Source: Oscillibacter sp.
GTDB taxonomy: Bacteria; Bacillota; Clostridia; Oscillospirales; Oscillospiraceae
Assembly: GCF_028693505.1 (NCBI RefSeq)
Contig: NZ_JAQUVF010000015.1
Coordinates: forward strand, 1-63,928
Reading direction: 5' to 3'
Length of the DNA: 63,928 nt
In this document: piece after piece, positions 9,369 to 20,077 of the stretch
Position numbering within the stretch: the stretch's first letter is position 1
Layout of the letters: the number at the start of each line of letters is the position of its first letter
Notes under the pieces: generated by a model
Told to the model about the DNA's origin: nothing
The model's input: the letters and a program-made list of their open reading frames with translations, nothing else
Database searches by the model: none
Made by a program: the position numbers and the translations under genes

Positions 9369-12300
9369 TTATTGGATCGTCAGCAGCAGCTGACCGCCCT
9401 TCACGGTGTCGCCCTCGCGGACCTCGATGGCAGCCACGGTGCCCGCCATGCGGGCAGTGACGGCTGTTTCCATCTTCATGGCCTCGATGGTCAAAAGGGT
9501 CTCGTTTTTCTCCACCCGGTCGCCCACCTTAACATTGATCTTGCTGACAGCGCCGGGGATGGACGCGCCCACCTGACTCTTGTCCTCCGGGTCCGCCATG
9601 GGCACCTTCACAATGTTCTTCTGGGCGGCCTCGTCAGGGACCTGCACATCCCGGCGGATGCCGTTGAGCTCAAAGCTGACGGTGCGCATGCCCTCTTTAT
9701 CCACCTCGCCAAGGCCCAGATATTTGATGACCAGGGTCTTGCCGTCGGCGATGTTGACCTTGTTGGTCTCGCCCACCGCCAAACCGTGGAAGAACACATG
9801 GCTGCCAAGGCGCATGATATAGCCGTATTCCTTCCGGTTTTTGACGAATTCCTCCAAAACCTTGGGGTACAGGCAGTAGCTCAGCACCGCGCGCCAGCTG
9901 GGGTTCGGATCGAAGGCGGACATCTCCCGCTTCTTTTCCTCAAAGTCCACGCTCTCTAAAAGCTCGCCGGGGCGGCAGGTGATGGGGGCCTTGCCCTTGA
10001 GCACCACCCGCTGCAAGTCCTTGGGGAAACCGCCGGCAGGCTGGCCCATCATGCCGGAGAAGTAGCTCACGACGGAATCCGGGAAGGCCAGATTCTCGCC
10101 CTTTTCCACAATATCCTCCGGCGTCAGGCTGTTTTGGGTCATGAAGATCGCCATGTCGCCCACCATCTTGCTGGAGGGGGTGACCTTCACGATGTCCCCC
10201 AGCATCTCGTTGACCTTGCGGTAATTCTCCCGGACCTCCTCAAAGCGGCTGCCAAGGCCCAGAGATTCCACCTGCGGCTTCAGGTTCGTATACTGGCCGC
10301 CGGGGATCTCGTAGCGGTAGATATCCGTGGAGGAGCACTGGATGCCTGCCTCGAAGATATCATAGCGCTTGCGCACATCCTCCCAGTAGTCGGTGAGGGA
10401 CTGGAGCCGTCCAAGGTCCAGACCGGTATCCCGCTCGGTCCCCTGCAAAGCTGCCACCACGGCGTTCAAAGAGGGCTGGCTGGTGAGAGAGGCCATGGAG
10501 GAGACGGCGCAGTCCACAATGTCCACGCCGGCCTCGGCGGCCATGAGGTAGGTCGCCACCTGGTTGCCGGAGGTATCGTGGGTGTGGAGCTGGATGGGGA
10601 TCCCGACCTCCTGCTTGAGGGTGGAGACCAGCTTCTTGGCGGCGTAAGGCTTCAGCACGCCGGACATATCCTTGATGCACAGCACATGCGCGCCGCGGTG
10701 CTCCAGCTCCTTCGCCAGCTTCACATAGTACTCCAGCGGGTATTTGTCCCGCTTGGGGTCCAGAATGTCGCCGGTGTAGCAGATGGTGGCCTCGCAAATT
10801 TTATCCTGCTTGAGCACCTCGTCCATGGCGACTTCCATGCCCGGCACCCAGTTGAGGGAGTCGAACACCCGGAACACGTCCACGCCGGAGCGGGCGGCCT
10901 CCTTGATAAACTCCCGGATGACGTTATCGGGGTAGTTGGTGTAGCCCACGGCGTTGGCGCCCCGCAGCAGCATTTGCAGCAGGAGGTTGGGGGCCTTTTG
11001 CCGGATCATATCCAGCCGCTCCCACGGAGACTCGTGGAGGAAACGGTACGCCACATCGAAGGTCGCGCCGCCCCAGCACTCCAGAGAAAACGCGTCCGCC
11101 AGAATCTCGCTGGTGGCGTCCATGCCCTTGATGATATCCCGGGTGCGCACCCGGGTCGCCAGCAGGGACTGATGGGCGTCGCGGCAGGTGGTGTCGGTGA
11201 TGAGCAGCTTTTTCTGGTCCCGCACCCAGTCGGAAACCGCCTTGGGGCCCTTGGCGTCCAGCATCTGCTTCAGGCCGTCCGGCCGCACGCCGGTGACCGC
11301 CGGGAACCGGGGCGCGTCGTAAAACTTGTGGCCCTCCCGCTCCTTCACCACGATATTGCCAATGTATTTGAGCATCTTGGTGGCCCGGTCCTGACTCTCG
11401 TCGATCTGGAACAGCTCCGGGGTCTCGTCAATAAATTTGGTGTGGCACTTGCCCGCCATAAAGGTGGGGTTTTTCAGGATGTTGGTGATAAAGGCGATGT
11501 TGGTCTTGACGCCCCGGACGTGGACCTCGTTGATGGCCCGGGCCGCCTTGCGGCACACGCCGGGGAAGGTATTGTCCCACGTGGTGATCTTCACCAGCAG
11601 GGAGTCATAATAGGGGGAGATCACCGCGCCGGTATAGGCGTTGCCGCCGTCCAGCCGGATGCCGAAGCCACCGGCGGAGCGATAAGCCGTGATCTTGCCG
11701 GTGTCGGGGGCGAAGTTGTGGGTGGGGTCCTCGGTGGTGACGCGGCACTGTATGGCATAGCCGTTTTGGCGCACGTCCGCCTGCGAAGTAATTCCAATTT
11801 CCGGATCGCTCAGCGGGCGGCCCTCCGCCACCAGAATCTGGGAGCGCACGAGGTCGATGCCCGTCACCATTTCCGTGACGGTGTGCTCCACCTGAATGCG
11901 GGGGTTCATTTCGATGAAGTAGTGATGGCCCTCTTTATCCACCAGAAATTCCAGCGTACCGGCATTCACATAGCCCACGTGCTTTGCGATCTTCACCGCG
12001 TCGTCGTACAGCGCCTCCCGGACGGACGCTTCCACGGAGAAGGCGGGCGTAAACTCCACCACCTTCTGATAGCGCCGCTGGAGGGAGCAGTCCCGCTCGT
12101 ACAGGTGGACCACGTTGCCATACGCGTCGCCCAGGACCTGCACCTCAATGTGCTTCGGCTCCACCAAAAACTTTTCCATGAAGATGTCGTCGTTGCCAAA
12201 GGCCTTTTTCGCCTCCGCCTTCACCAGGTCAAAGTTGACGCCCACCTCTTCCACCGTGTCGCAGCGGCGCATGCCCCGTCCGCCGCCGCCTGCGGCAGCT

Positions 12301-12785
12301 TTCAAAATGACGGGGAAGCCGAAGGACTGGGCGAGACGCTGGGCCTCCTCCCGGCTCTTGAGCGGTTCCGTGGTGCCGGGGGTGGTGGAAACGCCGCAAG
12401 CCACCGCGATCTGCTTGGCGGAGAGCTTGTCGCCCATCATATCCAGCACCTTGGAGGAAGGCCCGATAAACTGGATGTCCGCCTCCTCGCAGGCCCGGGC
12501 AAGGTCGCCGTTTTCCGACAAAAAGCCGTAGCCGGGGTGGATGGCGTCCGCGCCGTGGAGCTTCGCCAGCTGGATGATGCGGGGAATATTCAAATAAGCG
12601 CCCAGAGGGCTTTCGTTCTCGCCAATGAGATAGGACTCGTCGGCAGCGGTCCGGAAGATACTGTACGTATCCTCGTTGGAGTAAATGGCAATGGTCTGCA
12701 AACCCAAATCGTGGCAGGCCCGGAAAATTCGCATGGCGATTTCTCCCCGGTTGGCCACCAGCACCTTTTTAAACGTTTTGTTCAT
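9369..12785 (-). CDS. pyc: Pyruvate carboxylase
   Basis: A 1138-residue, full-length, single-chain pyruvate carboxylase. It makes oxaloacetate from pyruvate, bicarbonate and ATP, feeding anaplerosis. Domains in order: biotin carboxylase (1-450; KVLVANRGEIA at the start, glycine-rich AAAGGGGRGM ATP-grasp loop, EMNPRIQVEH), carboxyltransferase (about 530-800; TDTTCRDAHQS active-site motif), a tetramerisation segment, and a biotinyl domain (about 1070-1138) with the EAMKM motif and biotinylated Lys1104. ATG start with AGGAGGACAAC upstream. Monocistronic, with its own promoter and terminator. It is distinct from the separate acc subunits at 36-39 kb. Confidence 0.98.
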   Translation of the reverse strand: MNKTFKKVLVANRGEIAMRIFRACHDLGLQTIAIYSNEDTYSIFRTAADESYLIGENESPLGAYLNIPRIIQLAKLHGADAIHPGYGFLSENGDLARACEEADIQFIGPSSKVLDMMGDKLSAKQIAVACGVSTTPGTTEPLKSREEAQRLAQSFGFPVILKAAAGGGGRGMRRCDTVEEVGVNFDLVKAEAKKAFGNDDIFMEKFLVEPKHIEVQVLGDAYGNVVHLYERDCSLQRRYQKVVEFTPAFSVEASVREALYDDAVKIAKHVGYVNAGTLEFLVDKEGHHYFIEMNPRIQVEHTVTEMVTGIDLVRSQILVAEGRPLSDPEIGITSQADVRQNGYAIQCRVTTEDPTHNFAPDTGKITAYRSAGGFGIRLDGGNAYTGAVISPYYDSLLVKITTWDNTFPGVCRKAARAINEVHVRGVKTNIAFITNILKNPTFMAGKCHTKFIDETPELFQIDESQDRATKMLKYIGNIVVKEREGHKFYDAPRFPAVTGVRPDGLKQMLDAKGPKAVSDWVRDQKKLLITDTTCRDAHQSLLATRVRTRDIIKGMDATSEILADAFSLECWGGATFDVAYRFLHESPWERLDMIRQKAPNLLLQMLLRGANAVGYTNYPDNVIREFIKEAARSGVDVFRVFDSLNWVPGMEVAMDEVLKQDKICEATICYTGDILDPKRDKYPLEYYVKLAKELEHRGAHVLCIKDMSGVLKPYAAKKLVSTLKQEVGIPIQLHTHDTSGNQVATYLMAAEAGVDIVDCAVSSMASLTSQPSLNAVVAALQGTERDTGLDLGRLQSLTDYWEDVRKRYDIFEAGIQCSSTDIYRYEIPGGQYTNLKPQVESLGLGSRFEEVRENYRKVNEMLGDIVKVTPSSKMVGDMAIFMTQNSLTPEDIVEKGENLAFPDSVVSYFSGMMGQPAGGFPKDLQRVVLKGKAPITCRPGELLESVDFEEKKREMSAFDPNPSWRAVLSYCLYPKVLEEFVKNRKEYGYIMRLGSHVFFHGLAVGETNKVNIADGKTLVIKYLGLGEVDKEGMRTVSFELNGIRRDVQVPDEAAQKNIVKVPMADPEDKSQVGASIPGAVSKINVKVGDRVEKNETLLTIEAMKMETAVTARMAGTVAAIEVREGDTVKGGQLLLTIQ

Positions 12786-12836
12786 TTGGTGTTGTCCTCC
12801 TCTTTCTATGGTTGTGGTTTTTCCCGAATTTTATAC

Positions 12837-12866
12837 AGTATACTCTTCTCCCTTTGGCAGATGCAA
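12837..12866 (-). promoter_or_regulatory. Promoter of pyc
   Basis: On the minus strand TTGCAT (12866-12861), an 18-bp spacer and TATACT (12842-12837) lie about 50 bp before the start codon. The rest of the 278-bp gap holds only the thrS terminator. Confidence 0.6.
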
Positions 12867-13000
12867 TGGCTTCTGCCACTACTTTTGCAAATTTAGAGAA
12901 GCGCCCAGTTTTTTTACGTAATTTTACTTCACCTTTTGTTCATTTCAGCACTGCTAATGGGCGCCATCACGAAACCAACGGGCGGGAAGTTTAGAAGCCG

Positions 13001-13040
13001 CAAAGAAAACAGGGCCTGCCGGATTTTATCCGACAGGCCC
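13001..13040 (-). terminator. Terminator of thrS
   Basis: A 12-bp stem (13012-13023 with 13029-13040) has one C/A difference that becomes a U-G pair in minus-strand RNA, which fixes the orientation. TGTTTTCTTT follows. Confidence 0.85.
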
Positions 13041-13063
13041 CTTGCCGTTTGTGTGTGCAGAAC

Positions 13064-14824
13064 TTACTTTCTGTCCTTGGTATCCACGACGTTTTTGAGC
13101 AGCGCGGTAAACTCCGCTTTGCTCATCACGCCCAGATCGCCGTCCGCGCGATGGCGCACGGAGACGGTGCCGCTTTCGGCCTCCTTGTCGCCGATGACCA
13201 GCATATAGGGAATCTTCTCCAGCTGCGCTTCCCGGATCTTCTTGCCGATCTTCTCGTTGCGCAGGTCCGTTTCCACACGGTAGCCGGCGCTCTCCAGCTC
13301 GGCGGAAACCTCCTTGGCGTAGTCGGCGGCCCGGTCAGTGATGGGCAGCAGCTTTACCTGCACGGGAGAGAGCCACGTGGGGAACGCACCGGCAAAGTGC
13401 TCGGTGATGATGCCGATAAAGCGCTCGATGGAGCCGAACACCACCCGGTGGATCATGACGGGGCAGTGCTTTTCGCCGTCGGTCCCGGTATACTCCAGAT
13501 GGAAGCGGCCGGGGAGCTGGTAATCCAGCTGGATGGTGCCGCACTGCCACGTGCGCCCCAGAGAGTCCTGAATGTGGAAGTCCAGCTTGGGGCCGTAGAA
13601 CGCGCCGTCGCCGGGGTTGACCACGTATTCCTTGCCGATGCTGGTGATGGCCTCCGCCAGGGCATTGGTGGCCACGTCCCAGTCCTCCACGGAGCCGATA
13701 TGGTCGTCCGGCATGGTGGAAAGCTCGATCTTATAGGGCAGACCGAAGAGGGAGTAAACCTCGTCGAAGAGGCGGGCGATGCGGATGACCTCGTCTTTGA
13801 TCTGGTCCTTGGCCAGCAGGATATGGGCGTCGTCCTGCGTGAAGCAGCGCACGCGGAACATGCCGTGCAGCGCGCCGGAAAGCTCGTGGCGGTGAACCAG
13901 GCCCAGCTCGCCGTAGCGCAGGGGGAGGTCCCGGTAAGAGTGGGGCGCCAGATCATAGACCAGAATGCTGCCGGGGCAGTTCATGGGCTTGATGGCGAAA
14001 TCCTCCTCGTCGATGACGGTGGTGTACATGTTGTCCTTATAGTGGTCCCAGTGGCCGGAGGTCTCCCACAGCGTCCGCTTCATAATCTGGGGCGTGGAAA
14101 TTTCCAGATAGTCCCACTTCTTATGGACCTGCCGCCAATAGTCGATGAGGGTGTTTTTCAGCACCATGCCCTTGGGCAGGTAGAAGGGGAAGCCGGGGGC
14201 CTCGTCCCGGAAGGCGAAGAGGTCCAGCTCCTTGCCCAGCTTCCGGTGGTCCCGGCGCTTGGCCTCCTCAATGCGCGCAAGATACGCGTCCAGCTCTTCC
14301 TTCTTGGGGAAGGCCACGCCATAGATGCGCTGCAGGGTCTCCCGAGAAGAATCGCCCCGCCAGTAGGCGGCGTTGCAGGTGGTCAGCTTGATGCCATTGC
14401 CCTTGATGCGGCCGGTGGAGTCCAGATGGGGACCTGCGCAAAGGTCGGTGAACTCGCCCTGCTTATAAAAGCTGATGGCGGCGTCGGCGGGCAGGTCGTT
14501 GATGAGCTCCACCTTATAAGGCTCGCCCTTTTCCTCCATGAACGCAATGGCTTCCGCACGGGGCAGCTCAAAGCGCTCCAGCTTCAGCTTTTCCTTGCAG
14601 ATCTTGCGCATCTCGGTCTCGATGCCCTCCATGATCTCCGGGGTGAAGGGGAAGGGAGAATCCAGATCGTAATAAAAGCCGTTTTCGATAGACGGGCCGA
14701 TGGCCAGCTTCACCTCGGGATACAGCCGCTTGACGGCCTGCGCCAGCACGTGGGAGCAGGTATGCCAGTAAGTGTGGCGATACTCCTCATTTTCAAAGGT
14801 ATACTGATTGTTTTCTTCAGACAT
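13064..14824 (-). CDS. thrS: Threonyl-tRNA synthetase lacking the TGS domain
   Basis: A 586-residue class II synthetase that charges tRNA-Thr. It begins directly with the editing (N2) domain, with HTYWHTCSH giving the H-x3-H pair (H21, H25) and TDLCAGPHLDSTG giving the editing cysteine. The N-terminal TGS (N1) domain of the usual ~640-residue enzyme is missing. The catalytic core carries MNCPGS, HRHELSGALHG and CPVMIHR, which supply the zinc ligands Cys-His-His and motifs 2 and 3. A ~100-residue anticodon-binding domain ends the protein. ATG start with AAGGAGGAACG. TGS-less ThrRS enzymes are known, so this is probably not a truncation. A T-box leader controls it. Confidence 0.97.
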   Translation of the reverse strand: MSEENNQYTFENEEYRHTYWHTCSHVLAQAVKRLYPEVKLAIGPSIENGFYYDLDSPFPFTPEIMEGIETEMRKICKEKLKLERFELPRAEAIAFMEEKGEPYKVELINDLPADAAISFYKQGEFTDLCAGPHLDSTGRIKGNGIKLTTCNAAYWRGDSSRETLQRIYGVAFPKKEELDAYLARIEEAKRRDHRKLGKELDLFAFRDEAPGFPFYLPKGMVLKNTLIDYWRQVHKKWDYLEISTPQIMKRTLWETSGHWDHYKDNMYTTVIDEEDFAIKPMNCPGSILVYDLAPHSYRDLPLRYGELGLVHRHELSGALHGMFRVRCFTQDDAHILLAKDQIKDEVIRIARLFDEVYSLFGLPYKIELSTMPDDHIGSVEDWDVATNALAEAITSIGKEYVVNPGDGAFYGPKLDFHIQDSLGRTWQCGTIQLDYQLPGRFHLEYTGTDGEKHCPVMIHRVVFGSIERFIGIITEHFAGAFPTWLSPVQVKLLPITDRAADYAKEVSAELESAGYRVETDLRNEKIGKKIREAQLEKIPYMLVIGDKEAESGTVSVRHRADGDLGVMSKAEFTALLKNVVDTKDRK

Positions 14825-14860
14825 GATTGCGTTCCTCCTTGTTCCGTTGAGGGGCGGAAA

Positions 14861-15112
14861 TTAAAAAAATCCCACCCCTGACCAAAATCAGGGGTGAGAT
14901 ACGAAACTCGTATTCCACGGTTCCACCCTGCTTGCGTCCCGAAGGGCGCCGCTCGTGTCCTCTATAACGGGAGGTCCCGTCCCAGCCTACGTATCGGTGG
15001 GCAGCTCCAAGGCGGTAACCGGTTCCGGGTGCGGCAAGAGCCGCTTCCAGCCAGCGGCGGCTCCTCTCTGGTGTCTTTTCCGGACGGTGTCCTTTTCAAT
15101 GCCTTTTTATAA
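14861..15112 (-). ncRNA. T-box riboswitch leader of thrS
   Basis: The conserved T-box bulge sequence AGGGTGGAACCGTG is present on the minus strand (14929-14916). Downstream is a strong intrinsic terminator: a 9-bp stem (14896-14888 with 14881-14873) followed by GGATTTTTTTAA. About 180 nt upstream form the stem I region, including a distal hairpin with CCGCT...AGCGG arms. Uncharged tRNA-Thr should stabilise the antiterminator and switch thrS on. The specifier is not certain; an ACC (Thr) triplet at 15016-15014 on the 3' side of stem I is a candidate. Confidence 0.92.
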
Positions 15113-15118
15113 TTTATT

Positions 15119-15147
15119 ATCATATCACCGGGAATTCTCCTTGTCAA
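15119..15147 (-). promoter_or_regulatory. Promoter of the thrS T-box transcript
   Basis: On the minus strand TTGACA (15147-15142), a 17-bp spacer and TATGAT (15124-15119): a full-consensus -35 with a near-consensus -10, just before the T-box leader. Confidence 0.9.
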
Positions 15148-15193
15148 GAAGCGGAAGTACCCATTTTTGCGTCATTTTTTGTCTCCGCCCCTT

Positions 15194-15562
15194 TTACCGG
15201 ATGACGTTCCAGTAGAGGCACAGCCCCGCCGGAATGAGGATCTGCGCCAGCAAAATCAGGGGAACGCCGATGCGAAACGACCGGTGCAGCGTTTTATGGC
15301 GCCACACCCGCATCCCCAGCAGCGCGCCCACGCTGCCGCCCAGAGCGGCAAGCAGGAACAGCGTTTTCTCCGGCACCCGGCGGACGCTCTCGTGCTGCTG
15401 CTTTCGCTTTGCCTTCCACTTGTCCACGCCAAAGACGAAGAAGGTCACAAGATTGATCCCCACCAGCCAGCAGGCAAGCACTCCCCAGGGGGAGCCGACC
15501 ACCGCCCAGACAAAATCATTCTGGGCCTGGGGCGCCACCGTCGTTTTCAGCAATTCCAGCAT
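15194..15562 (-). CDS. DUF1294 membrane protein
   Basis: A 122-residue membrane protein with about three helices. The DUF1294 core is clear: NLVTFFVFGVDKWKAKR, RRVPEKTLFLLAALGGSVGA, MRVWRHKTLHRSFRIGVPL. The family has no established function. The ATG at 15562 follows GGAGGAGAAGAGAC; the longer frame lacks a ribosome site. No clear terminator follows, so some read-through into the thrS leader is possible. Confidence 0.88.
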   Translation of the reverse strand: MLELLKTTVAPQAQNDFVWAVVGSPWGVLACWLVGINLVTFFVFGVDKWKAKRKQQHESVRRVPEKTLFLLAALGGSVGALLGMRVWRHKTLHRSFRIGVPLILLAQILIPAGLCLYWNVIR

Positions 15563-15627
15563 GTCTCTTCTCCTCCGTTCTCCGGCAGTCCCCGCCGCCC
15601 GCGCTGACTGCAAAAATTTCACCTATT

Positions 15628-15655
15628 AGTTTAACGGTCTCTATACAAAAGTCAA
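15628..15655 (-). promoter_or_regulatory. Promoter of the DUF1294 gene
   Basis: On the minus strand TTGACT (15655-15650), 16-bp spacer and TAAACT (15633-15628), about 65 bp before the start codon. Confidence 0.5.
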
Positions 15656-15751
15656 CCGTCATTTTCACGCTTTGCCGGGTCTGCGGTCGTTCCCCTGCGG
15701 GAACAAATTTGCAGCTCTTCCCGTCCGAAGCAAAAAAGGAGGCGGCATCTT

Positions 15752-16570
15752 GTGAAAAAATGGTCTGTGTTTTCTCTTTTTCTGGCAGTTTATCTCTGCC
15801 TGTGCCTGCTGGCAGCCTGCGGCGCTGCGGGCGGCGGGGCAGCGCCGGAGAATCCTGCGGGCGGCGCGGCGGACAAGGGCGTTCAAAGCGCCGACGTCAC
15901 CATGGTCTGCCGGGTAATCTCCGGCGGCGGAACGGACACGCTGCTGCTGGCAAAGCAGTCCGGCTCAAGCGGCGACGTCTACCGCCTGAAATGGGAGAAC
16001 GGCGCGGACGGCGCGCTGCGGGACGGGGCGCTGGTGGAGATTGCTTTTAGCGGCGACATCCTGGAATCCTTCCCCGCCCAGCTGTGTCAGGTCTCCTCGC
16101 TTACGGTGCTGGAGGATGGCTTTGACGACCGCTGCGCGCTGTATTTCCGGGTGCTGAACGATCTCTGGACCGTGGACGAGGGGCTAAACAGTGATCTTAC
16201 GGCGCTGGGGGTGGACCTCTCCGCCACCGGTCTTTCGGAGAGCGAACGCGCCGCCGTGGCGTGGGCCTTCAGTGAAGCCCACGGCATCGTCCCCGTTCAG
16301 GGCACCTTCGCGGAGCTGACGGAGCAGGGCTATATCACCGGAGAGCCTTTAGAAGGCAGCGATGCGCGGTTCTGGCAGTGGACGGACGGGTGCCTGTTCT
16401 CCATCACGGAAAAGCCCTCGGAAGGCACAACCAGCCTGAATATCGTCCGATTTGACGCCCAGAAGTGGCGCAGCGGCACCGGCGCTTACTACTTCGCGGA
16501 CTGCACCGCCGTCCAGAGCGCCGACGGGGCATGGGACGGCTATCAGGTGGGCAGCGAGGCCATTTCCTGA
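15752..16570 (+). CDS. Lipoprotein of unknown function
   Basis: A 272-residue predicted lipoprotein. The signal peptide ends in lipobox LAAC (Cys23), followed by a Gly/Ala-rich linker. The mature part has two pieces: a small beta-rich region (about 45-115) and an alpha/beta region containing DDRCALYFRVLNDLWTVDEGL (about 125-180). I do not recognise the family. GTG start with AAAGGAGGCGG nine bases upstream. It stands alone, divergent from the DUF1294 gene, and precedes asnS, which has its own promoter. Confidence 0.82.
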   Translation: MKKWSVFSLFLAVYLCLCLLAACGAAGGGAAPENPAGGAADKGVQSADVTMVCRVISGGGTDTLLLAKQSGSSGDVYRLKWENGADGALRDGALVEIAFSGDILESFPAQLCQVSSLTVLEDGFDDRCALYFRVLNDLWTVDEGLNSDLTALGVDLSATGLSESERAAVAWAFSEAHGIVPVQGTFAELTEQGYITGEPLEGSDARFWQWTDGCLFSITEKPSEGTTSLNIVRFDAQKWRSGTGAYYFADCTAVQSADGAWDGYQVGSEAIS

Positions 16571-16598
16571 CCGCCATCTCAAAACTCACCGTTTGCTC

Positions 16599-16627
16599 TT
16601 GAAAAAAGGTTGAGAATAGAGTACAAT
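16599..16627 (+). promoter_or_regulatory. Promoter of asnS
   Basis: TTGAAA (16599-16604), 17-bp spacer, TACAAT (16622-16627), about 65 bp before the asnS ATG. Confidence 0.75.
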
Positions 16628-16691
16628 AGTCAATTATTGTGCATACTTTTCCAATAAAAACAGTAAAAACAAGAAAAATGGGTGAACAGCA

Positions 16692-18086
<1,395 letters not shown>

Positions 18087-18094
18087 ATACCCAA

Positions 18095-18126
18095 CAGGAC
18101 CGGACGGCAGCAGCCGTCCGGTCCTG
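18095..18126 (+). terminator. Terminator of asnS
   Basis: A perfect 14-bp stem (CAGGACCGGACGGC) with an AGCA loop starts 8 bp after the asnS stop. The T-tract after it is poor. Confidence 0.7.
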
Positions 18127-18307
18127 TTATACGTCACAGACTTTTTTGCATCTATAAGTTCTGCTTATGGCTCTCTTGAGAAATTTGACTTACCGTAACC
18201 GCTTTTTTCCCTTCCCTTTCGCGCTCTTTCGTGGTATATTTTGAAGGCACGCAAAAGTAACACCTTTTATATACAACACACTGTTTACAAGATAGGGAGG
18301 CCACTGC

Positions 18308-19981
18308 ATGAAGATTGTCACCGACATTGAGATCGCTCAGTCCTGCACCATGAAGCCCATCACGGAAATTGCCGAGACCGCCGGCGTAGACGCCAAATAT
18401 CTGGAGTTTTACGGCAACTACAAGGCCAAGGTGGACTACCGTCTGCTGCGGGAAGTGAACAAGCCGGACGGCAAGCTGATTTTGGTCACCGCCATCAACC
18501 CCACGCCTGCGGGCGAGGGCAAGACCACCACCACCGTGGGTCTGGCGGACTCCATGCGCAAGCTGGGCAAAAAGACGCTGGTTGCCCTGCGGGAGCCGTC
18601 CCTTGGGCCGGTGTTCGGCGTCAAGGGCGGCGCGGCCGGCGGCGGCTATGCCCAGGTGGTGCCCATGGAGGACATCAATCTGCACTTCACCGGAGATTTC
18701 CACGCCATCGGCGCGGCCAACAATCTCTGCGCCGCCATGCTGGATAACCACATTCAGCAGGGCAATGCGCTGGGCATCGACGTCAAGCGCATCACGTGGA
18801 AGCGCTGCGTGGACATGAATGACCGGCAGCTGCGCAACATTGTGGACGGACTTGGCGGGCGGATGCAGGGCGTCCCCCGGGAGGACGGCTTTGACATCAC
18901 GGTGGCCAGCGAGATCATGGCGGTGCTGTGCCTCTCCGCCGACATTCCCGATCTGAAGGTGCGCCTTGGCCGCATGGTGGTGGCATACTCTTACGACGGA
19001 ACCCCCGTCACCGCCCACGATCTCAAGGCTGAGGGCGCCATGGCGGCCCTGCTCAAGGACGCGCTCAAGCCCAATCTGGTCCAGACGCTGGAGGGAACGC
19101 CCGCCTTCATCCACGGCGGCCCCTTCGCCAACATCGCCCACGGCTGTAACTCCGTGATGGCCACCCGGATGGCTATGCGCCTTTCCGACTATGCCGTCAC
19201 CGAGGCAGGCTTCGGCGCGGACCTCGGCGCGGAAAAGTTTTTGGACATCAAGTGCCGTCTGGCGGGGCTTACCCCCTCCGCTGTGGTGGTGGTCGCCACG
19301 GTCCGGGCGCTGAAAAACCACGGCGGCGTCCCCAAGGCGGAGCTGAATCAGGAGAATCTGCCCGCGCTGGAGCGGGGACTGCCCAATCTGCTTCAGCACG
19401 TGGAAAACATCACGCAGGTATTCGGACTGCCCTGCGTGGTGGCCATCAACGCCTTCCCCACCGACACCGCCGCCGAGCTGCAGCTGGTGGAGGACAAGTG
19501 CCGGGCACTGGGCGTCAACGTGGCCCTCAGCGAGGTCTGGGCCAAGGGCGGCGAGGGCGGTCTTTCCCTTGCGGAGGAAGTCGTCCGCTTGTGCGAGCAG
19601 CCGGGAAGCTTCCGCTTCTCCTACGACACGGAGGACTCCATTGAAAAGAAGCTCAATGACATTGCCCGCCGGATCTATCACGCCGACGGCGCGGTTTTGA
19701 CCGCCGGTGCGCAAAAGCAGGTGAAGGAGCTGGAGACGCTGGGCTTCGACAAGCTGCCCATCTGCATGGCCAAGACCCAGTATTCCTTCTCCGACGACGC
19801 CAGTAAGCTGGGTGCGCCCAAGGACTTCCAGATCACGGTGCGGAATCTGAAGGTCTCCGCCGGGGCCGGATTCTTGGTGGCGCTGACCGGCGACATCATG
19901 ACCATGCCAGGGCTTCCCAAGGTGCCCGCCGCGGAGAAGATCGACGTGGACGAAAACGGAAAAATCACCGGACTGTTCTAA
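18308..19981 (+). CDS. fhs: Formate-tetrahydrofolate ligase
   Basis: A 557-residue enzyme that makes 10-formyl-tetrahydrofolate from formate, THF and ATP. It serves one-carbon metabolism and, in acetogens, the methyl branch of the Wood-Ljungdahl pathway. The P-loop is [11 protein letters not shown] (about 66-76). Family landmarks include [35 protein letters not shown] and [18 protein letters not shown]. Length matches the family. ATG start with GATAGGGAGG upstream. Nothing else of the Wood-Ljungdahl pathway is present, so acetogenesis cannot be claimed. A TATATT box at about 18234 could be its -10 but has a weak -35. Confidence 0.97.
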   Translation: MKIVTDIEIAQSCTMKPITEIAETAGVDAKYLEFYGNYKAKVDYRLLREVNKPDGKLILVTAINPTPAGEGKTTTTVGLADSMRKLGKKTLVALREPSLGPVFGVKGGAAGGGYAQVVPMEDINLHFTGDFHAIGAANNLCAAMLDNHIQQGNALGIDVKRITWKRCVDMNDRQLRNIVDGLGGRMQGVPREDGFDITVASEIMAVLCLSADIPDLKVRLGRMVVAYSYDGTPVTAHDLKAEGAMAALLKDALKPNLVQTLEGTPAFIHGGPFANIAHGCNSVMATRMAMRLSDYAVTEAGFGADLGAEKFLDIKCRLAGLTPSAVVVVATVRALKNHGGVPKAELNQENLPALERGLPNLLQHVENITQVFGLPCVVAINAFPTDTAAELQLVEDKCRALGVNVALSEVWAKGGEGGLSLAEEVVRLCEQPGSFRFSYDTEDSIEKKLNDIARRIYHADGAVLTAGAQKQVKELETLGFDKLPICMAKTQYSFSDDASKLGAPKDFQITVRNLKVSAGAGFLVALTGDIMTMPGLPKVPAAEKIDVDENGKITGLF

Positions 19982-19998
19982 TTACCCATCCACATGAA

Positions 19999-20034
19999 AA
20001 AACGGAAGCTCCCCCAAAGGGGAGCTTCCGTTTT
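19999..20034. terminator. Bidirectional terminator between fhs and pyk
   Basis: A 16-bp stem with AAAA on its 5' arm and TTTT on its 3' arm (loop CAAA) lies between the converging genes and can serve both. Confidence 0.92.
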
Positions 20035-20077
20035 GTTTTTCCCAAGAGCGCCCTTCCCGGGCGGGGACTCTCTCCGC

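Noticed and set aside
10134-12896. A 920-codon open frame opposite pyruvate carboxylase, and similar long antisense frames at 19994-22129 and 31832-34162
   Set aside because: They mirror strongly coding genes in high-GC DNA, are His/Gly/Ala-rich nonsense, and lack ribosome sites.
18127-18307. Possible THF riboswitch before fhs
   Set aside because: No conserved fold or motif was recognisable, and no terminator or sequestering stem is present.
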